64,000 nt of DNA from Rhodobacter sp. (GTDB lineage Bacteria; Pseudomonadota; Alphaproteobacteria; Rhodobacterales; Rhodobacteraceae): NCBI GenBank assembly GCA_020250125.1, contig JADCEL010000025.1, forward strand, positions 1 to 64,000. The letters are read 5' to 3'. Of the stretch, positions 52,569 through 63,039 are shown piece after piece; positions within the stretch are counted from its first letter, which is position 1, and the number at the start of each line of letters is the position of its first letter. Made by a program: the position numbers and the translations under genes. Under the pieces are notes generated by a model. The model was not told the DNA's origin. It searched no databases and was given only the letters and a program-made list of their open reading frames with translations.

Positions 52569-52892
52569 TCAGGCGGTTGGTTCGGTTTTCGACATCACCT
52601 GGGCGACGGTATGGCGCGGCATGCGCACCTTCACACCTTCGGCAATCTCGACTTCCAGAACCCCGTCGTCCTGCACCTTCACGACCTTGCCGATGATGCC
52701 ACCTTGGGTCAGAATCTGGTCGCCGCGCCGCAGCGCCTCGACCATAGCCTTGTGTTCCTTCAGTTTTTTCTGCTGCGGACGGATCAGCAGGAAATACATG
52801 ATCGCAAAGATCAGGATCAGCGGCACAAAGCTGGTAAAGGCACCTGCCGCGCCGCCGGGGGCAGCCTGGGCAAAGGCGGGGGTCACGAACAT
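52569..52892 (-). CDS. yajC: Sec translocon accessory subunit YajC
   Basis: YajC (107 aa) has a single helix ([20 protein letters not shown]) with the signature [17 protein letters not shown] and a small C-terminal domain ([20 protein letters not shown]). AAAGGA precedes the ATG. It heads the run yajC-secD-secF-DUF498-ccmABCDG. Confidence 0.96.
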   Translation of the reverse strand: MFVTPAFAQAAPGGAAGAFTSFVPLILIFAIMYFLLIRPQQKKLKEHKAMVEALRRGDQILTQGGIIGKVVKVQDDGVLEVEIAEGVKVRMPRHTVAQVMSKTEPTA

Positions 52893-53230
52893 GCATCGTC
52901 CTTTCGTTGGTCGGGTCCGGGGGATGCCCCCGGTCTGAATTGCGGCGCACCCTATCGCCGGGGCCGGGGGATGGCAAGGCAACGGGTCGGCGGGATATGT
53001 GGCGCGGGGCGGGGCGGGTCAACCGCGTCGGCGGAAGTAAATCCCGCCCGCAGCGCCGGGGCGATGCGATACCGGGCCGGATCGGGTGCCGGTTCGGGCC
53101 GGAGGCGCAGGCGGCGTGCCTGCGCGGCCCTAACCCGCCCCTTGCCGCCACCACCTGCACAGCGTGCCCCTTCCACCCACAGGCGCAATCGGGCATATGG
53201 GGCCGCGAAGACCGCAAAGGACCCAGACCC
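52893..53230. other. Divergent yajC-serS gap
   Basis: The 338-base gap holds the candidate yajC promoter on the left. The rest is G+C-rich with short inverted repeats and no open frame I can support. The serS ribosome binding site AAAGGA lies at the right edge, just before 53231. Confidence 0.6.
52949..52977 (-). promoter_or_regulatory. Candidate yajC promoter
   Basis: Minus-strand TTGCCA (52977-52972) and TAGGGT (52954-52949) are separated by 17 bases. The -35 is five of six to consensus; the -10 is weak. A small CCGGGGG/CCCCCGG hairpin (52917-52933) lies in the predicted leader. Confidence 0.35.
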
Positions 53231-54520
53231 ATGCATGACATCCGCGCCATCCGCGACAACCCCGATGCCTTCGACGCCGCCCTTGCGCGCCGGGGCCTGT
53301 CCGGGCTGTCGGCGGAGATTCTGGCGCTGGATGAGGCGCGGCGAACGGCCATCCGGCAGGCGGAAGAGGCGAAGGCGGCGATCAACAGCCTGTCGAAAGA
53401 CGCAGGGGCTGCCAAGGCGCAGGGTGATGAGGCGGCGTTTCAGGCGCTGCGCGGGCGGGTGGCCGACAGCAAGGCGGCGGCAGAAGCCTTTGCGGCTCAG
53501 GCGGCGGCGCTGGACATGCAGTTGCGCGACACGCTTCTGACCATTCCCAACCTGCCGCATCCCGACGTGCCCGATGGCGCGGACGAGGGGGGTAACGTGG
53601 AACTCCGCCGCTGGGGCAGCCCGCGCACCTTCGCCTTTCCGCCGAAGGAACATTTCGACATCGCAGGCGTAAAGCCGGGGATGGATTTTGAAACCGCCGC
53701 CAGGCTTTCCGGCAGCCGCTTTGTGGTGCTGAAAGGCGCGGTGATCCGCCTGCACCGGGCGCTGGCGCAATTCATGCTGGACACGCATATCACCGAACAC
53801 GGTCTGACCGAGGTCTGGACCCCGGTTCTGGTCAAGGAAGAGGCGATGGTCGGCACCAACCAACTGCCGAAGTTCGCCGAAGACAGCTATCAGACCACCA
53901 ATGGCTGGTGGCTGATCCCCACGTCGGAAGTGACCCTGACCAATACCGTCGCGGGCGAGGTGCTGGAGGCGGCGCAACTGCCGGTCCGGATGACCGCGCA
54001 TACCCAGTGCTTCCGCTCTGAAGCCGGGTCTGCGGGGCGGGATACCGCCGGAATGCTGCGCCAGCACCAGTTCGAAAAGGTCGAGATGGTCAGCATCACC
54101 ACGCCCGAAACCAGCCTGGCCGAACATGACCGCATGACGCGCTGCGCCGAGGCGATCCTGGAAAAGCTGGGCCTGCCCTATCGCACCGTGCTGCTGTGCG
54201 CCGGTGACATGGGCTTTGGCGCGCAGAAGACCCATGACCTGGAGGTGTGGCTGCCCGGGCAGAACACCTACCGCGAGATCAGTTCCGTATCGGTCTGCGG
54301 CGATTTTCAGGCGCGGCGGATGAATGCGCGCTATCGCGCCGCAGGCGGCAAGCCGGAGTTTGTGCATACGCTGAACGGGTCCGGTCTGGCGGTGGGGCGC
54401 ACGCTGATTGCGGTGCTGGAAAACGGCCAGCAGGAAGACGGATCGGTCGATCTGCCGCCCATCCTGGTGCCCTATCTGGGTGGCAAGACACGGATTGCGC
54501 CAGACGGGACGTTGCAGTGA
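53231..54520 (+). CDS. serS: Seryl-tRNA synthetase
   Basis: SerRS (429 aa) has the N-terminal antiparallel coiled coil that binds the tRNA variable arm (about 30-105). The class II core follows: motif 2 in [20 protein letters not shown] and motif 3 in [27 protein letters not shown], the TxE-type serine-binding loop, is present. AAAGGA precedes the ATG at 53231. A membrane protein gene overlaps its stop. Confidence 0.97.
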   Translation: MHDIRAIRDNPDAFDAALARRGLSGLSAEILALDEARRTAIRQAEEAKAAINSLSKDAGAAKAQGDEAAFQALRGRVADSKAAAEAFAAQAAALDMQLRDTLLTIPNLPHPDVPDGADEGGNVELRRWGSPRTFAFPPKEHFDIAGVKPGMDFETAARLSGSRFVVLKGAVIRLHRALAQFMLDTHITEHGLTEVWTPVLVKEEAMVGTNQLPKFAEDSYQTTNGWWLIPTSEVTLTNTVAGEVLEAAQLPVRMTAHTQCFRSEAGSAGRDTAGMLRQHQFEKVEMVSITTPETSLAEHDRMTRCAEAILEKLGLPYRTVLLCAGDMGFGAQKTHDLEVWLPGQNTYREISSVSVCGDFQARRMNARYRAAGGKPEFVHTLNGSGLAVGRTLIAVLENGQQEDGSVDLPPILVPYLGGKTRIAPDGTLQ

Positions 54521-55242
54521 CCGGCCCCGCGCTGCGCCCCAAGCCGGTCCTTGTGCTGCTGATGGCGCTGGCCTTTGGCCTGTCGCCCCTGCTGACGCCG
54601 GATTTCCGGGGCTATGACGCAACGCAGTTTCCGGTTCGCCTTGACGCCCCGGCGATCCTGCCGGCGGGCTATGCCTTTGGCATCTGGGGGCTGATCTATC
54701 TGTGGCTGGTCCTGCATGCCGGGTTCGGTCTGTGGCGGCGCGCGGATGATCCCACCTGGGATGGTGTGCGCGCGCCCCTGATCCTGTCGCTGGCGGTCGG
54801 GGCGGTGTGGCTTTACGTCGCGGTGCGCGACCCGGTCTGGGCCAGCGTGCTGATTGCGGTCATGCTGGCGGGCGCGCTGGTGGCGCTGCTGCGCGCGCCC
54901 GGCGTTCCTGACCGCTGGCTGCTGCTGGCCCCGCTGGCGGTCTATGCGGGCTGGCTGAGTGCGGCCACCGGCGTGTCGCTGGGCGTGCTGCTGGCGGGCT
55001 TTGGCTGGCTGCCCGACACGGGCGCGGCGGTGGTCCTGCTGGTCAGCGTGCTGGTGCTGGCGGTATCGGTGCAGCTGCGGCTGGGCCGGGCGCCGGAATA
55101 CGGGCTGACTGTGGTCTGGGCTTTGGTTGCCGTCTGTGTGCGCAACGGCGCGGAAAACCTTGCGGTCACCGCGCTGGCTGCGGCGGGCTGCGCGGTGATG
55201 CTGGCGGCAGCCTGGCGGGTGCGGCAGGGCAGATCGCCTTAA
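54517..55242 (+). CDS. TspO/MBR-like multi-pass membrane protein
   Basis: The 241-aa protein has about eight hydrophobic helices. [20 protein letters not shown] resembles the FxIWxxIY motif of TspO/tryptophan-rich sensory proteins, but the protein is longer than the usual five-helix, 160-aa form. The GTG start at 54517 overlaps the serS stop (GTGA). Function unassigned. Confidence 0.6.
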   Translation: MTGPALRPKPVLVLLMALAFGLSPLLTPDFRGYDATQFPVRLDAPAILPAGYAFGIWGLIYLWLVLHAGFGLWRRADDPTWDGVRAPLILSLAVGAVWLYVAVRDPVWASVLIAVMLAGALVALLRAPGVPDRWLLLAPLAVYAGWLSAATGVSLGVLLAGFGWLPDTGAAVVLLVSVLVLAVSVQLRLGRAPEYGLTVVWALVAVCVRNGAENLAVTALAAAGCAVMLAAAWRVRQGRSP

Positions 55243-55277
55243 CTTCCCCCAGAAAGCATTGATTCCCTTGTCTTCTT

Positions 55278-55462
55278 GACGGATTTGACCCGCGTCAAAT
55301 CCGTCCGCGCCTGCCTGCCCGTGGCAGGCGCGTTCGCGCCCGCCCAGTCAGGCGCGGACGGATTATCTGCCGTGGCGCACGCGGCAGGCCCCTTGCCTGC
55401 GGGCTTGCGCCCTTCGGCAACCGGACCCGGCAAACGTCCACTGGACGTTTGCTTTCGGGTCC
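55278..55462. repeat. Dense alternative hairpins between convergent genes
   Basis: Four inverted repeats fill this gap. A 12-bp stem (55278-55289 with 55294-55305) and a 16-bp stem (55298-55313 with 55349-55364) share 55298-55305, so only one can form. A nested pair at the right has outer arms 55423-55429/55456-55462 and a 10-bp inner stem 55430-55439/55443-55452 with loop ACT. The gap lies between the stops of the TspO-like gene and der, so bidirectional termination is the simplest role. Confidence 0.85.
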
Positions 55463-55475
55463 TCTGAACGCCGCG

Positions 55476-56945
55476 TCACTCGCCCGTATTCCGTTCCATA
55501 TGCTTGCGCAGCCGGGACGGGGTGTGGAACTTGCGGTCCTTGAACGGGTTCTTGTCGCCCTGCCCGCGCAGGGTGATGCGGATCGGCGTGCCGGGCATGT
55601 CGAAATGGTCGCGCAGCCCGTTGACCAGGTAGCGGCGGTAGCTTTCGGGCAAAAGATCGGGGTGCGAACACATCGCGACAAAGCCCGGCGGGCGGGTCTT
55701 CACCTGGGTCATGTAGCGCAGCCTGATGCGCCGTCCGCCGGGGGCGGGCGGGGGATGCGCCTCGGTCATGGCACCCAGCCAGGTGTTCAGCCGCGCCGTC
55801 GGGATGCGCATGTTCCAGATGTCATGCGCCTTCAGGATCGCCGCATGGAGCCGGTCCAGACCGCGCCCCGTCCTGGCCGAAACTGTGACCAGCGGCGCCC
55901 CGCGCAGCTGCGGCAGCAGGCGTTCGAACATCTCGCGCAGTTCGGCCAGCTTTTCCTGCTTTTCGCCCTCGAGATCCCATTTGTTCACGGCAATCACCAC
56001 GGCGCGGCCTTCGGTTTCGGCATAATCGGCGATGCGCAGGTCCTGCTGTTCAAACGGTGTGCCGACATCCAGAAGAACGACCACCACTTCGGCAAAGCGC
56101 ACCGCGCGCAGGCCGTCGGCCACGGAAAGCTTTTCCACCTTGTCGCTGATCCGCGCCTTTTTGCGCATCCCGGCGGTGTCAAAAATCCGGATCGGGGTTC
56201 CCATCCAGTCGGCCCGGATTGAGATTGCATCGCGGGTGATGCCGGCCTCGGGGCCGGTCAGCATCCGCTCTTGGCCCAGGATCCGGTTGATCAGCGTCGA
56301 CTTGCCCGCATTCGGGCGGCCGATGACGGCAATCTGCAGCGGCCGCTTTTCAGTGGGCCTGTGGGCATCCGGATCGGCACCGGCCCCGGCCTCGTCTTCG
56401 GACAGGTCCAGATCGACCTGCGGCGCATCCCGGGCGGCGCGCTCGGCAAATTCCTGGCCGATGGGGCGCAGGATATGGTACAGATCGTCAATCCCTTCGC
56501 CATGTTCGGCCGACAGGCGCAGCGGGTCGCCCAGACCCAGCGCATAGACCTCCAGCGCGGCCGATTCGCCCGCCTTGCCTTCGGACTTGTTCACGCCGAC
56601 GATGACGCGGGCATTCTTCTTGCGCAGAATCCCGGCAAAGACCTGATCGGCGGCGGTGACGCCGACGCGACCGTCGATCAGGAACAGGCAGACGTCCGCC
56701 ATGTCCACCGCGCGTTCGGTCAGCCGCCGCATCCGGCCCTGCAGGCTGTCATCGGTCACATCTTCCAGCCCGGCGGTGTCGATCACGGTAAAGCGCAGGT
56801 CAAGGATGCGGGCGTCCCCCTCGCGCAGATCGCGGGTAACGCCGGGCTGGTCATCAACCAGTGCCACCTTGCGCCCGACAAGCCGGTTGAACAGGGTGGA
56901 TTTGCCGACGTTGGGACGTCCGACAATGGCAAGGGTAAAGCTCAT
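55476..56945 (-). CDS. der: GTPase Der (EngA)
   Basis: Der (489 aa) is a tandem-GTPase needed for 50S assembly. Domain 1 has P-loop [16 protein letters not shown] and NKSEG; domain 2 has [20 protein letters not shown] and NKWD. A C-terminal KH-like domain ends in [15 protein letters not shown] use the ATG at 56945, preceded by GGAGGG. It is the last gene of a YfgM-BamB-Der operon. Confidence 0.97.
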   Translation of the reverse strand: MSFTLAIVGRPNVGKSTLFNRLVGRKVALVDDQPGVTRDLREGDARILDLRFTVIDTAGLEDVTDDSLQGRMRRLTERAVDMADVCLFLIDGRVGVTAADQVFAGILRKKNARVIVGVNKSEGKAGESAALEVYALGLGDPLRLSAEHGEGIDDLYHILRPIGQEFAERAARDAPQVDLDLSEDEAGAGADPDAHRPTEKRPLQIAVIGRPNAGKSTLINRILGQERMLTGPEAGITRDAISIRADWMGTPIRIFDTAGMRKKARISDKVEKLSVADGLRAVRFAEVVVVLLDVGTPFEQQDLRIADYAETEGRAVVIAVNKWDLEGEKQEKLAELREMFERLLPQLRGAPLVTVSARTGRGLDRLHAAILKAHDIWNMRIPTARLNTWLGAMTEAHPPPAPGGRRIRLRYMTQVKTRPPGFVAMCSHPDLLPESYRRYLVNGLRDHFDMPGTPIRITLRGQGDKNPFKDRKFHTPSRLRKHMERNTGE

Positions 56946-57002
56946 CACGCCCTCCGCGGGCCGGTTTGGCAGTCAGGCGAATGGCCCTACACGCAACGCC
57001 GC

Positions 57003-58340
57003 CTAACGGAAAGCGTGAAGTTGCCCTTCCGCCCCGACGACGTAAACCGCACCCCCCGCCGCAATGGGCGGTGCCGCCGCTCCGCCCGGTATCTCAAGCG
57101 ATCCGGCAAGGCTGCCATCGGTGGGGCTGAAGAACCGCAGCAGCCCGTCGGACGAGGCGATGACAACCCGCCCCCCCGCCAGAACCGGCCCGTAATGGGC
57201 GAAAATCGCCTTGCGCCTGTTGGGCCTGTCGTTGACGAAATAGGGCAGTTCAACCTGCCAGATCACCTCGCCGGTGGCGGCATCAAGGCGCAGCAGGCGG
57301 GCCTCGTCATTCACCAGAAAGATCGACCCGCCGCCGACGGCCACCGTGGTGGTGGCCCCTTCGACGGCGGCCCAGATCTGTTCCCCCGACCGGGTATCCA
57401 GCGCAACAAGGCGTCCGCTGGCATTGCCGACATAGGTGACAGGCCCGGCCACGACCGGATCGGCGCTGATTTCGGAAACCATGCCATAGGCCCGGCCCAG
57501 ACGCCGGCCGGCCACCGGGGCCCGCCACACTTCGACGCCGCTCTTGCGCAGCGCGCCAACCAGTTGGCCGCTTGGGAAGGGAAGAAGAACAAGACCGTCG
57601 GCGACGGCCGGCCCTGCCCCGCCCAGCCGGCCGGGCGTCGAGGGTGCCGCCGGAATCTCCCAGCGCAGACGCCCGTCCGAGGTGGTCACCGCCCAGGCCG
57701 AATTGTCATCGCCGACGACATAGACAATGCCCTCGGCAACGGTCGGCGCGCTGGTGATCGGGGCAAGAAAGCGCTGCCGCCAGACAATCGCACCCGTGGC
57801 CGGATCCAGCGCCACCAATTCGCCGAACACGGTGGTGACAAAAACCTTGCCATCGCCAAAAGCCAGACCGCCGCCCGACAGTTCGGACCCGTCGTCGTTC
57901 GCGGGCACCAGACTGACCTGCCAAAGGGTCGCACCCGCCGTCGAGGTTGCCGTAACGGTGGCGCGGGAATCCAGCGTGAAGACCCGCCCCCCCGCCACGA
58001 CCGGCGTCGTGGATATCCGGTTCCGGCGCGAGTTGCCTTCACCGATACCGGCGGTCCAGACCCGGACGGGCTGTGCGGACAGGGCCACATGCGGGGCCAG
58101 GTGGCGCGCATTGCTGCCCCGGTGGGTCCAATCGGCATTCACGACGGGGGATGGCAGGCTGATCGGGACGCTGCGGTTCTGGATGACGCCGTCTGTCGGC
58201 GCAGGCGCGCCTTCCGTCGGAATGCTGGCGTCCAGCGGGGTGCGGACATCAAAGCGTTCGCCCGGAAGGATCACTTCCCGTTCGGCGCAGCCTGCCAGCA
58301 GGCCAGCCAGGGCAAGTCCCGCAACCAGAGCCTTCCGCAT
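57003..58340 (-). CDS. bamB: BamB-like PQQ-repeat outer membrane lipoprotein
   Basis: The 445-aa lipoprotein (LAGLLAGC lipobox, residues about 13-20) consists of WD/PQQ-type beta-propeller repeats: GELVALDPATGAIVWRQRF, SGRLVALDTRSGEQIWAAVE and LLRLDAATGEVIWQVELPYF. BamB helps the BAM complex insert outer membrane proteins. Position between a YfgM-type gene and der is the conserved order. AGAGGAAG precedes the ATG at 58340. Confidence 0.9.
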   Translation of the reverse strand: MRKALVAGLALAGLLAGCAEREVILPGERFDVRTPLDASIPTEGAPAPTDGVIQNRSVPISLPSPVVNADWTHRGSNARHLAPHVALSAQPVRVWTAGIGEGNSRRNRISTTPVVAGGRVFTLDSRATVTATSTAGATLWQVSLVPANDDGSELSGGGLAFGDGKVFVTTVFGELVALDPATGAIVWRQRFLAPITSAPTVAEGIVYVVGDDNSAWAVTTSDGRLRWEIPAAPSTPGRLGGAGPAVADGLVLLPFPSGQLVGALRKSGVEVWRAPVAGRRLGRAYGMVSEISADPVVAGPVTYVGNASGRLVALDTRSGEQIWAAVEGATTTVAVGGGSIFLVNDEARLLRLDAATGEVIWQVELPYFVNDRPNRRKAIFAHYGPVLAGGRVVIASSDGLLRFFSPTDGSLAGSLEIPGGAAAPPIAAGGAVYVVGAEGQLHAFR

Positions 58341-58380
58341 CTTCCTCTCCCCGGCGCCGCGACGGAACGGGCGCGCCCCG

Positions 58381-59028
58381 TCAGTTGGTTGCAGGTTTTC
58401 CACCCAGCGCGACAATCATCTGCCCGGCCCGGCGGCGCAGGCCGGATGTTGCCTGCTGATCCTGGCGCAGGGCCTCCAGCGCGGTGATCGCGGCATCGGC
58501 TTCGCCGGTTTCGACCAGAAGCAGCGCCATCTGTTCCAGCGCCAGCGTGCGGTAGGGCCGCCCCGGTTCCGCGATGGGTTCCAGCAGCGCGCGGCGGTCG
58601 GCTGCGGGCAGGTCCGCCCCGGCGACGATCACGCGGCGCAGAACCGCCAGGTCACGGTAACTGGCGGGAAGCGTCGCGTCACCGGCAACCAGGGTCAGGG
58701 CCGCCAGTGCAGCGGCCTTGTCGGTTTCGGGGTCAGTTGATTGCAGCAGGCCCAGCAGGGCCCGCCGCTGGCCCGGCGCCTCAACAGCGGCCAGGGCCGT
58801 GCTGCGGGCGGCAGGGTCATCCTGGTCCAGCGCATCCAGCACGGCATCGCCGAAGGCTTCGGACCCGGCCTGTTTCGCGGCAAGCTGGTATTCGCGGTAG
58901 GCCGCCCCGCCCACGATCATCAGAACCGACACGATCCCGATCCAGCCATAGCGGCGGAAATAGCCGAAAAGCTTGTCGCGCCGAACCTCTTCGGTCACTT
59001 CGTCGATGAAACTTTCCGGGTTGCTCAC
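58381..59028 (-). CDS. YfgM-like tetratricopeptide membrane protein
   Basis: The 215-aa protein has a short cytoplasmic N-terminus (FIDEVTEEVRRDKLFGYFRR), one transmembrane helix (YGWIGIVSVLMIVGGAAY) and a periplasmic TPR_21-type helical domain. This is the layout of YfgM, an ancillary SecYEG component. The start is GTG at 59028 with GGAGG five bases upstream. It is the first gene of the operon with bamB and der. Confidence 0.85.
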   Translation of the reverse strand: MSNPESFIDEVTEEVRRDKLFGYFRRYGWIGIVSVLMIVGGAAYREYQLAAKQAGSEAFGDAVLDALDQDDPAARSTALAAVEAPGQRRALLGLLQSTDPETDKAAALAALTLVAGDATLPASYRDLAVLRRVIVAGADLPAADRRALLEPIAEPGRPYRTLALEQMALLLVETGEADAAITALEALRQDQQATSGLRRRAGQMIVALGGKPATN

Positions 59029-59121
59029 GCAGGCCTCCGTGGTTTTGCAGTGTCATACTTGCGCGCCGCCCGCCGCGCAACCCCGGCACCCCAAGGCCGG
59101 CCCGGCACCGGGCGGTCTGGC

Positions 59122-60960
59122 TCAGGCGGCGCGTGCGGCCTCTTCCTCCGATGACTGGCGTGCCCACATCGCGGCATAGCGCCCGCCACGGACCAGAAGC
59201 GCCTCGTGCTGCCCCTCTTCCACGATATGGCCGTCTTCCAGCACGATGATGCGGTCGGCATCAACGATGGTGGACAGACGATGCGCGATGGTGATCACGC
59301 TGCGCCCCTGCCCCATCGCCTTCAGGCTGTCCTGGATGTCGCGCTCGGTCTGGGTGTCCAGCGCGCTGGTCGCCTCGTCCAGCAGCAGAATCGGCGGGTT
59401 CTTCAGCAGGGTGCGGGCGATGCCGACGCGCTGTTTTTCACCCCCCGACAGCTTCAGCCCGCGTTCGCCGACCGTGGTCCGGTAACCGTCCGGCAGGGAC
59501 AGGATGAAGTCATGAATCTTTGCGGCCCGTGCGGCCGCCTCAACCGCGTCTTGCCCGGCATCGGGGTTGCCATAGGCGATGTTGTAATAGACCGTGTCGT
59601 TGAACAGCACCGTATCCTGCGGCACCACCCCGATCTGCGCGTGCAGGCTGTCTTGCGTCACGTCGCGCAGGTCCTGGCCGTCAATCCGGATCGCCCCGGC
59701 GGTGACATCGTAAAAGCGGAACAGAAGCCGCCCGATGGTGGACTTGCCAGAGCCCGAGGGGCCGACAAGGGCAATCGTCTCGCCGGGTCCGGCGCGCAGC
59801 GAGATGCCCTTCAGGATCTGGCGGCTGTCCTCGTAGCCGAACTCGACCCCGTCGAACACAATCTCGCCCGCCGTCACCCGCAGGGCCGTGGCCCCCGGCT
59901 TGTCGGTAACCTCGGCAGGCTGCGACAGAAGGCCGAACATATCCCCCATATCGACCAGGGCCTGCCGGATTTCGCGGTAGACCGTGCCCAGAAACCCAAG
60001 CGGCAGGGTGATCTGGATCATGTAGGCGTTGACCATGACGAAATCGCCCACCGTCAATGTGCCGTTCTGCACCCCCACGGCGGCCATGACCATCACCAGA
60101 ATCAGACCCGTGTTGATGATGAAGGCCTGCCCGCCGTTGAGGAAACTCAGAGACAGGCCGGTCTTGACCGCAGCCGTCTCATAGCGTTGCATGGCACCGT
60201 CATAGCGCTGCGCCTCGCGCGCCTCGGCCCCGAAATACTTCACTGTCTCGAAGTTCAGCAGGCTGTCGATGGCCTTCTGGTTGGCATCGGTGTCCTGGTC
60301 ATTCATCTCGCGGCGGATCTTCACGCGCCATTCGGTGACGCGGAAGGTGAAGGCGATATAGACCATGACGGTGACCAGAACGACCGCCATGTATTGCCAG
60401 CCGAACAGCGTCCAGAAGATGCCCGCCACCAGCAAAAGTTCCAGGATCAGCGGCCCGATGGAAAACAGCATGAAGCGCAGCAGAAAATCGACACCCTTCA
60501 CCCCGCGTTCGATCACGCGGCTCAGCCCGCCGGTCTTGCGGGTGATGTGATAGCGCATCGACAGACGGTGGATATGGGTAAAGGTTTCCAGCGCGAGCGC
60601 CCGCAGCGCCCTTTGCCCGACGCGCACGAAAATCGCATCGCGCAATTCGTTGAAGGCAACCGCCCCAAGCCGGGCCACACCGTATGCCACCGTCAGCCCG
60701 ACCGCGCCATAGACCAGCAGCCAGGCATCGTCGCGCTGTTGCTTTGCAAGCGCGTCCACCGCGACCTTGTAGAGATAGGGCGTGGTGACCGAGATCAGCT
60801 TGCCCGCCACCAGCGCCATCAGCGCCAGCACGACGCGCCGCTTGACCCAGGCCTGCCCGTCAGGCCACAGATAGGGCAGCACCCGGCGGATGGTCTGCAT
60901 CCCGCTTGTGGGCCGGTCTGCCGCATCTGCGCCGGTCGCGGCGGTGGTTGCCTTGCGCAT
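59122..60960 (-). CDS. Atm1-type ABC exporter
   Basis: The 612-aa half-transporter has a six-helix membrane domain (about 40-320) and an ATPase domain. Walker A is ALVGPSGSGKSTIGRLL, the signature LKLSGGEKQRVGIARTLL, and Walker B PILLLDEATSALD. NFETVKYFGAEAREAQRYDG is the Atm1/HMT1-subfamily motif near the glutathione site. Such exporters move glutathione-linked metals or sulfur species. The ATG at 60960 has GGGAAAGGG upstream; one at 61041 is less likely. Confidence 0.92.
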   Translation of the reverse strand: MRKATTAATGADAADRPTSGMQTIRRVLPYLWPDGQAWVKRRVVLALMALVAGKLISVTTPYLYKVAVDALAKQQRDDAWLLVYGAVGLTVAYGVARLGAVAFNELRDAIFVRVGQRALRALALETFTHIHRLSMRYHITRKTGGLSRVIERGVKGVDFLLRFMLFSIGPLILELLLVAGIFWTLFGWQYMAVVLVTVMVYIAFTFRVTEWRVKIRREMNDQDTDANQKAIDSLLNFETVKYFGAEAREAQRYDGAMQRYETAAVKTGLSLSFLNGGQAFIINTGLILVMVMAAVGVQNGTLTVGDFVMVNAYMIQITLPLGFLGTVYREIRQALVDMGDMFGLLSQPAEVTDKPGATALRVTAGEIVFDGVEFGYEDSRQILKGISLRAGPGETIALVGPSGSGKSTIGRLLFRFYDVTAGAIRIDGQDLRDVTQDSLHAQIGVVPQDTVLFNDTVYYNIAYGNPDAGQDAVEAAARAAKIHDFILSLPDGYRTTVGERGLKLSGGEKQRVGIARTLLKNPPILLLDEATSALDTQTERDIQDSLKAMGQGRSVITIAHRLSTIVDADRIIVLEDGHIVEEGQHEALLVRGGRYAAMWARQSSEEEAARAA

Positions 60961-61061
60961 CGAAGACCCTTTCCCGGCACCATCCCCCGCAGAGGTGCCG
61001 CTGATCCGGGCACGGTCCTGGGGTATCGGTCGATTGTTCAACGATTTTCAGTATTTGAAGC

Positions 61062-61345
61062 ATGGAGCGAAGTAAAGTCCCGGCGGCCCTGGCGGCACTT
61101 GCCAATGACAGGCGGCGGGTGCCTTGTCTGCCTGCTGATGCCCTGGGTGAAACCGGGCTGTCTGCCGGACAGATCAGCCGGCATCTTGGGATGACCCCGC
61201 TGCGGCTGTCGTTCCATCTGGCGGCCCTGGGCCGGGCCGGGCTGATCGCGGTCACGCCGCGCGTCCCGCACTGTCTTCTGCACGGCCGACCTTCGCGGGC
61301 CGGGCCAGACCACCGGCTGCCTGCCGCGCGACCGCAGCTTGGACC
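61062..61345 (+). pseudogene. Frameshifted ArsR-family regulator remnant
   Basis: Reading from ATG 61062, frame 1 gives MERSKVPAALAALANDRRR. The next residues typical of an ArsR helix (CLVCLLMPW) appear in the next frame over, then frame 1 resumes with GETGLSAGQISRHLGMTP and LSFHLAALGRAGLI. The C-terminal portion (RTVFCTADLRG) is again out of frame. At least three compensating indels are needed to rebuild an ArsR-type winged helix. It is divergent from the ABC exporter it may once have controlled. Confidence 0.7.
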
Positions 61346-61396
61346 ACACCGGGGTCCGGGCCTGCCGCCGGTCCCCTGCGTCAGGGCAATTCGCCC

Positions 61397-62926
61397 CTAC
61401 GGCACCGGTGTGCGAAGCGGAACGTTGAAGACCTGCCCCGGATAGATCAGGTCAGGATCACCGATCATCTGCCTGTTCGCCTCGTAGACCTGCACATACA
61501 GCAGACCGCTGCCGTAGTTCTGCCTGGCAATCCCCCACAGCGTGAAACCCGGCTGGACGGTGATCTTGGCGGCCATCGGCGCATCGGCCCCGTCCGGTGC
61601 GGCGGCGGCCAGAACTTCGGGCGATTCGCGCTGAAAGGGCGTTTCATAGCGCGACAGCACCTTGCCCTGCGCATCAAGCTGGTCGGCGCGCAAAAGGTAC
61701 TTGCCGGCCGCCACGGCGGGAAGTGTTGCGCCCCAGGTCCCGTCCGGCGCGACCCCGGTATCCATCAGCGGCTGGTTGTCAAGGTAAAGGCGCACAAATC
61801 CCCCGGATTGCCCGCGACCCGTCAGCTGCACATCCCCCCCGGCCGAATACGAGATGGCGTCAATCGTGACATTGCGCGGGTCAATATCCTCGCCGCCGGC
61901 GGCTTGCAGCACCCTGACCCCGCCTTCACCCAGCAACAGCGCCGCCTGGGGGGCAGGTTCAGGCGCAGCAGCGGACGCCTCTTCGGTGGCAGGTGCCGGG
62001 GCGGCGGGTGCGGGGGCGGCAGGCGCAGGGGCAGCGGGTGCCGGGGCGGCGGCTGCCGGATCTGCCGCCGCAACCGTTCCGGCGGCGGACTCCGCCGGGG
62101 GGGTGGTGGCCTTTTCTGCCGTCCCGACTTCGGCGGCGGGGTCTGGGGCAGCGGCGGCCGGGTCAGCGGCATCGGCCAGGGCGGCGGGCGGCGCCTGCGC
62201 TGTGGGGGCAAGGATCACAGACTCGGACGAGGTCAGCGTCCGCCCGTCCGCCAGCACCGATTGCAGCGTGACGATGCGCGGCACCGCACCGGGCGGCAGG
62301 GTGAACAGGGACACAAACTTGCCCTGCGCATCCGCCGTGGTGCTGGCCGCCTGCGCCCCATCGACCAGAACCAGAACCGCCGAGCGCGGCTCTGCCCGAC
62401 CCGCGATCACGGCATCACCTGCGGGCGAAACGCGCACGACATCAAAGCCGGGCAAGGCAGGTTCCGCAGCGGCGGGGCCGGGGTCCGGCGCGTCAGCGGC
62501 GCTTTCGGCGGCAGGATTTGCAGCCGCATCGGGTTCCGGGGCCGGGGCGGCGGCGACATCGGGTTCCGGGGGTGCAGTCGCGGCAGGGGCCGGGGCTGCG
62601 GCCGTCTGGGTCTCCGTCACGGCAGGGGCCGGGGCTGCGGCCTTCTGGGTCTCCGTCACGGCTAGGGCCGGGGCTGCGGTGGCAGCGGGTTCCGGGGTTG
62701 CGGTCGCGGCAGGGGCCGGGGCTGCGGTGGCAGCGGGCGCGGGGGGTGCAGTCGCGGCGGGGGCCGGGGTTGCGGCCGTCTGGGGGGCCGTCACGGCAGG
62801 CGCAGGGGCAGGCGCAGGCCCGGTCAGCCCCATCCACAGGGCGGCTGCGGCCGCTGCGGCCACCGCAGCCCCACCCCCGATCCACAGGGCGCGCGCGCTG
62901 CTGCCCCCGTCTTTCCACGCCGTCAT
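61397..62926 (-). CDS. LysM-domain membrane protein with Ala/Pro-rich region
   Basis: The 509-aa protein has one N-terminal transmembrane helix ([20 protein letters not shown]). A long Ala/Pro/Thr region with tandem repeats follows, then Ig-like segments ([16 protein letters not shown] and [20 protein letters not shown]). A C-terminal LysM peptidoglycan-binding domain ends it: [33 protein letters not shown] second Ala/Pro run ([19 protein letters not shown]) lies mid-protein. It should tether inner membrane to cell wall. Start ATG at 62926. Confidence 0.88.
   Translation of the reverse strand: MTAWKDGGSSARALWIGGGAAVAAAAAAALWMGLTGPAPAPAPAVTAPQTAATPAPAATAPPAPAATAAPAPAATATPEPAATAAPALAVTETQKAAAPAPAVTETQTAAAPAPAATAPPEPDVAAAPAPEPDAAANPAAESAADAPDPGPAAAEPALPGFDVVRVSPAGDAVIAGRAEPRSAVLVLVDGAQAASTTADAQGKFVSLFTLPPGAVPRIVTLQSVLADGRTLTSSESVILAPTAQAPPAALADAADPAAAAPDPAAEVGTAEKATTPPAESAAGTVAAADPAAAAPAPAAPAPAAPAPAAPAPATEEASAAAPEPAPQAALLLGEGGVRVLQAAGGEDIDPRNVTIDAISYSAGGDVQLTGRGQSGGFVRLYLDNQPLMDTGVAPDGTWGATLPAVAAGKYLLRADQLDAQGKVLSRYETPFQRESPEVLAAAAPDGADAPMAAKITVQPGFTLWGIARQNYGSGLLYVQVYEANRQMIGDPDLIYPGQVFNVPLRTPVP
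62582..62679 (-). repeat. 39-bp tandem repeats inside the LysM gene
   Basis: Two 39-base units (62582-62620 and 62621-62659) differ at one base, and a partial third unit runs to 62679. Each encodes 13 residues of the type [13 protein letters not shown]. The near identity suggests recent slippage or unequal crossing-over and predicts length variation between strains. Confidence 0.85.
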
Positions 62927-63039
62927 GCGGGCTCCCCTGCCGCTGTCATCGCCGGGCCTGTGCCGGCCCGTGCTTGTCCTTGTCACAGAAACCCCGATAT
63001 CTGGGGGCAACGCAACTGATTTCAGGAAGTCGCCCCGCC

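Noticed and set aside
50857-52938. 693-codon plus-strand frame opposite secD
   Set aside because: Antisense shadow of secD/yajC, with no domain or start signal.
59206-61194. 662-codon plus-strand frame opposite the ABC exporter
   Set aside because: It is an antisense shadow caused by high G+C; the minus strand encodes a clear ABC exporter with all motifs.
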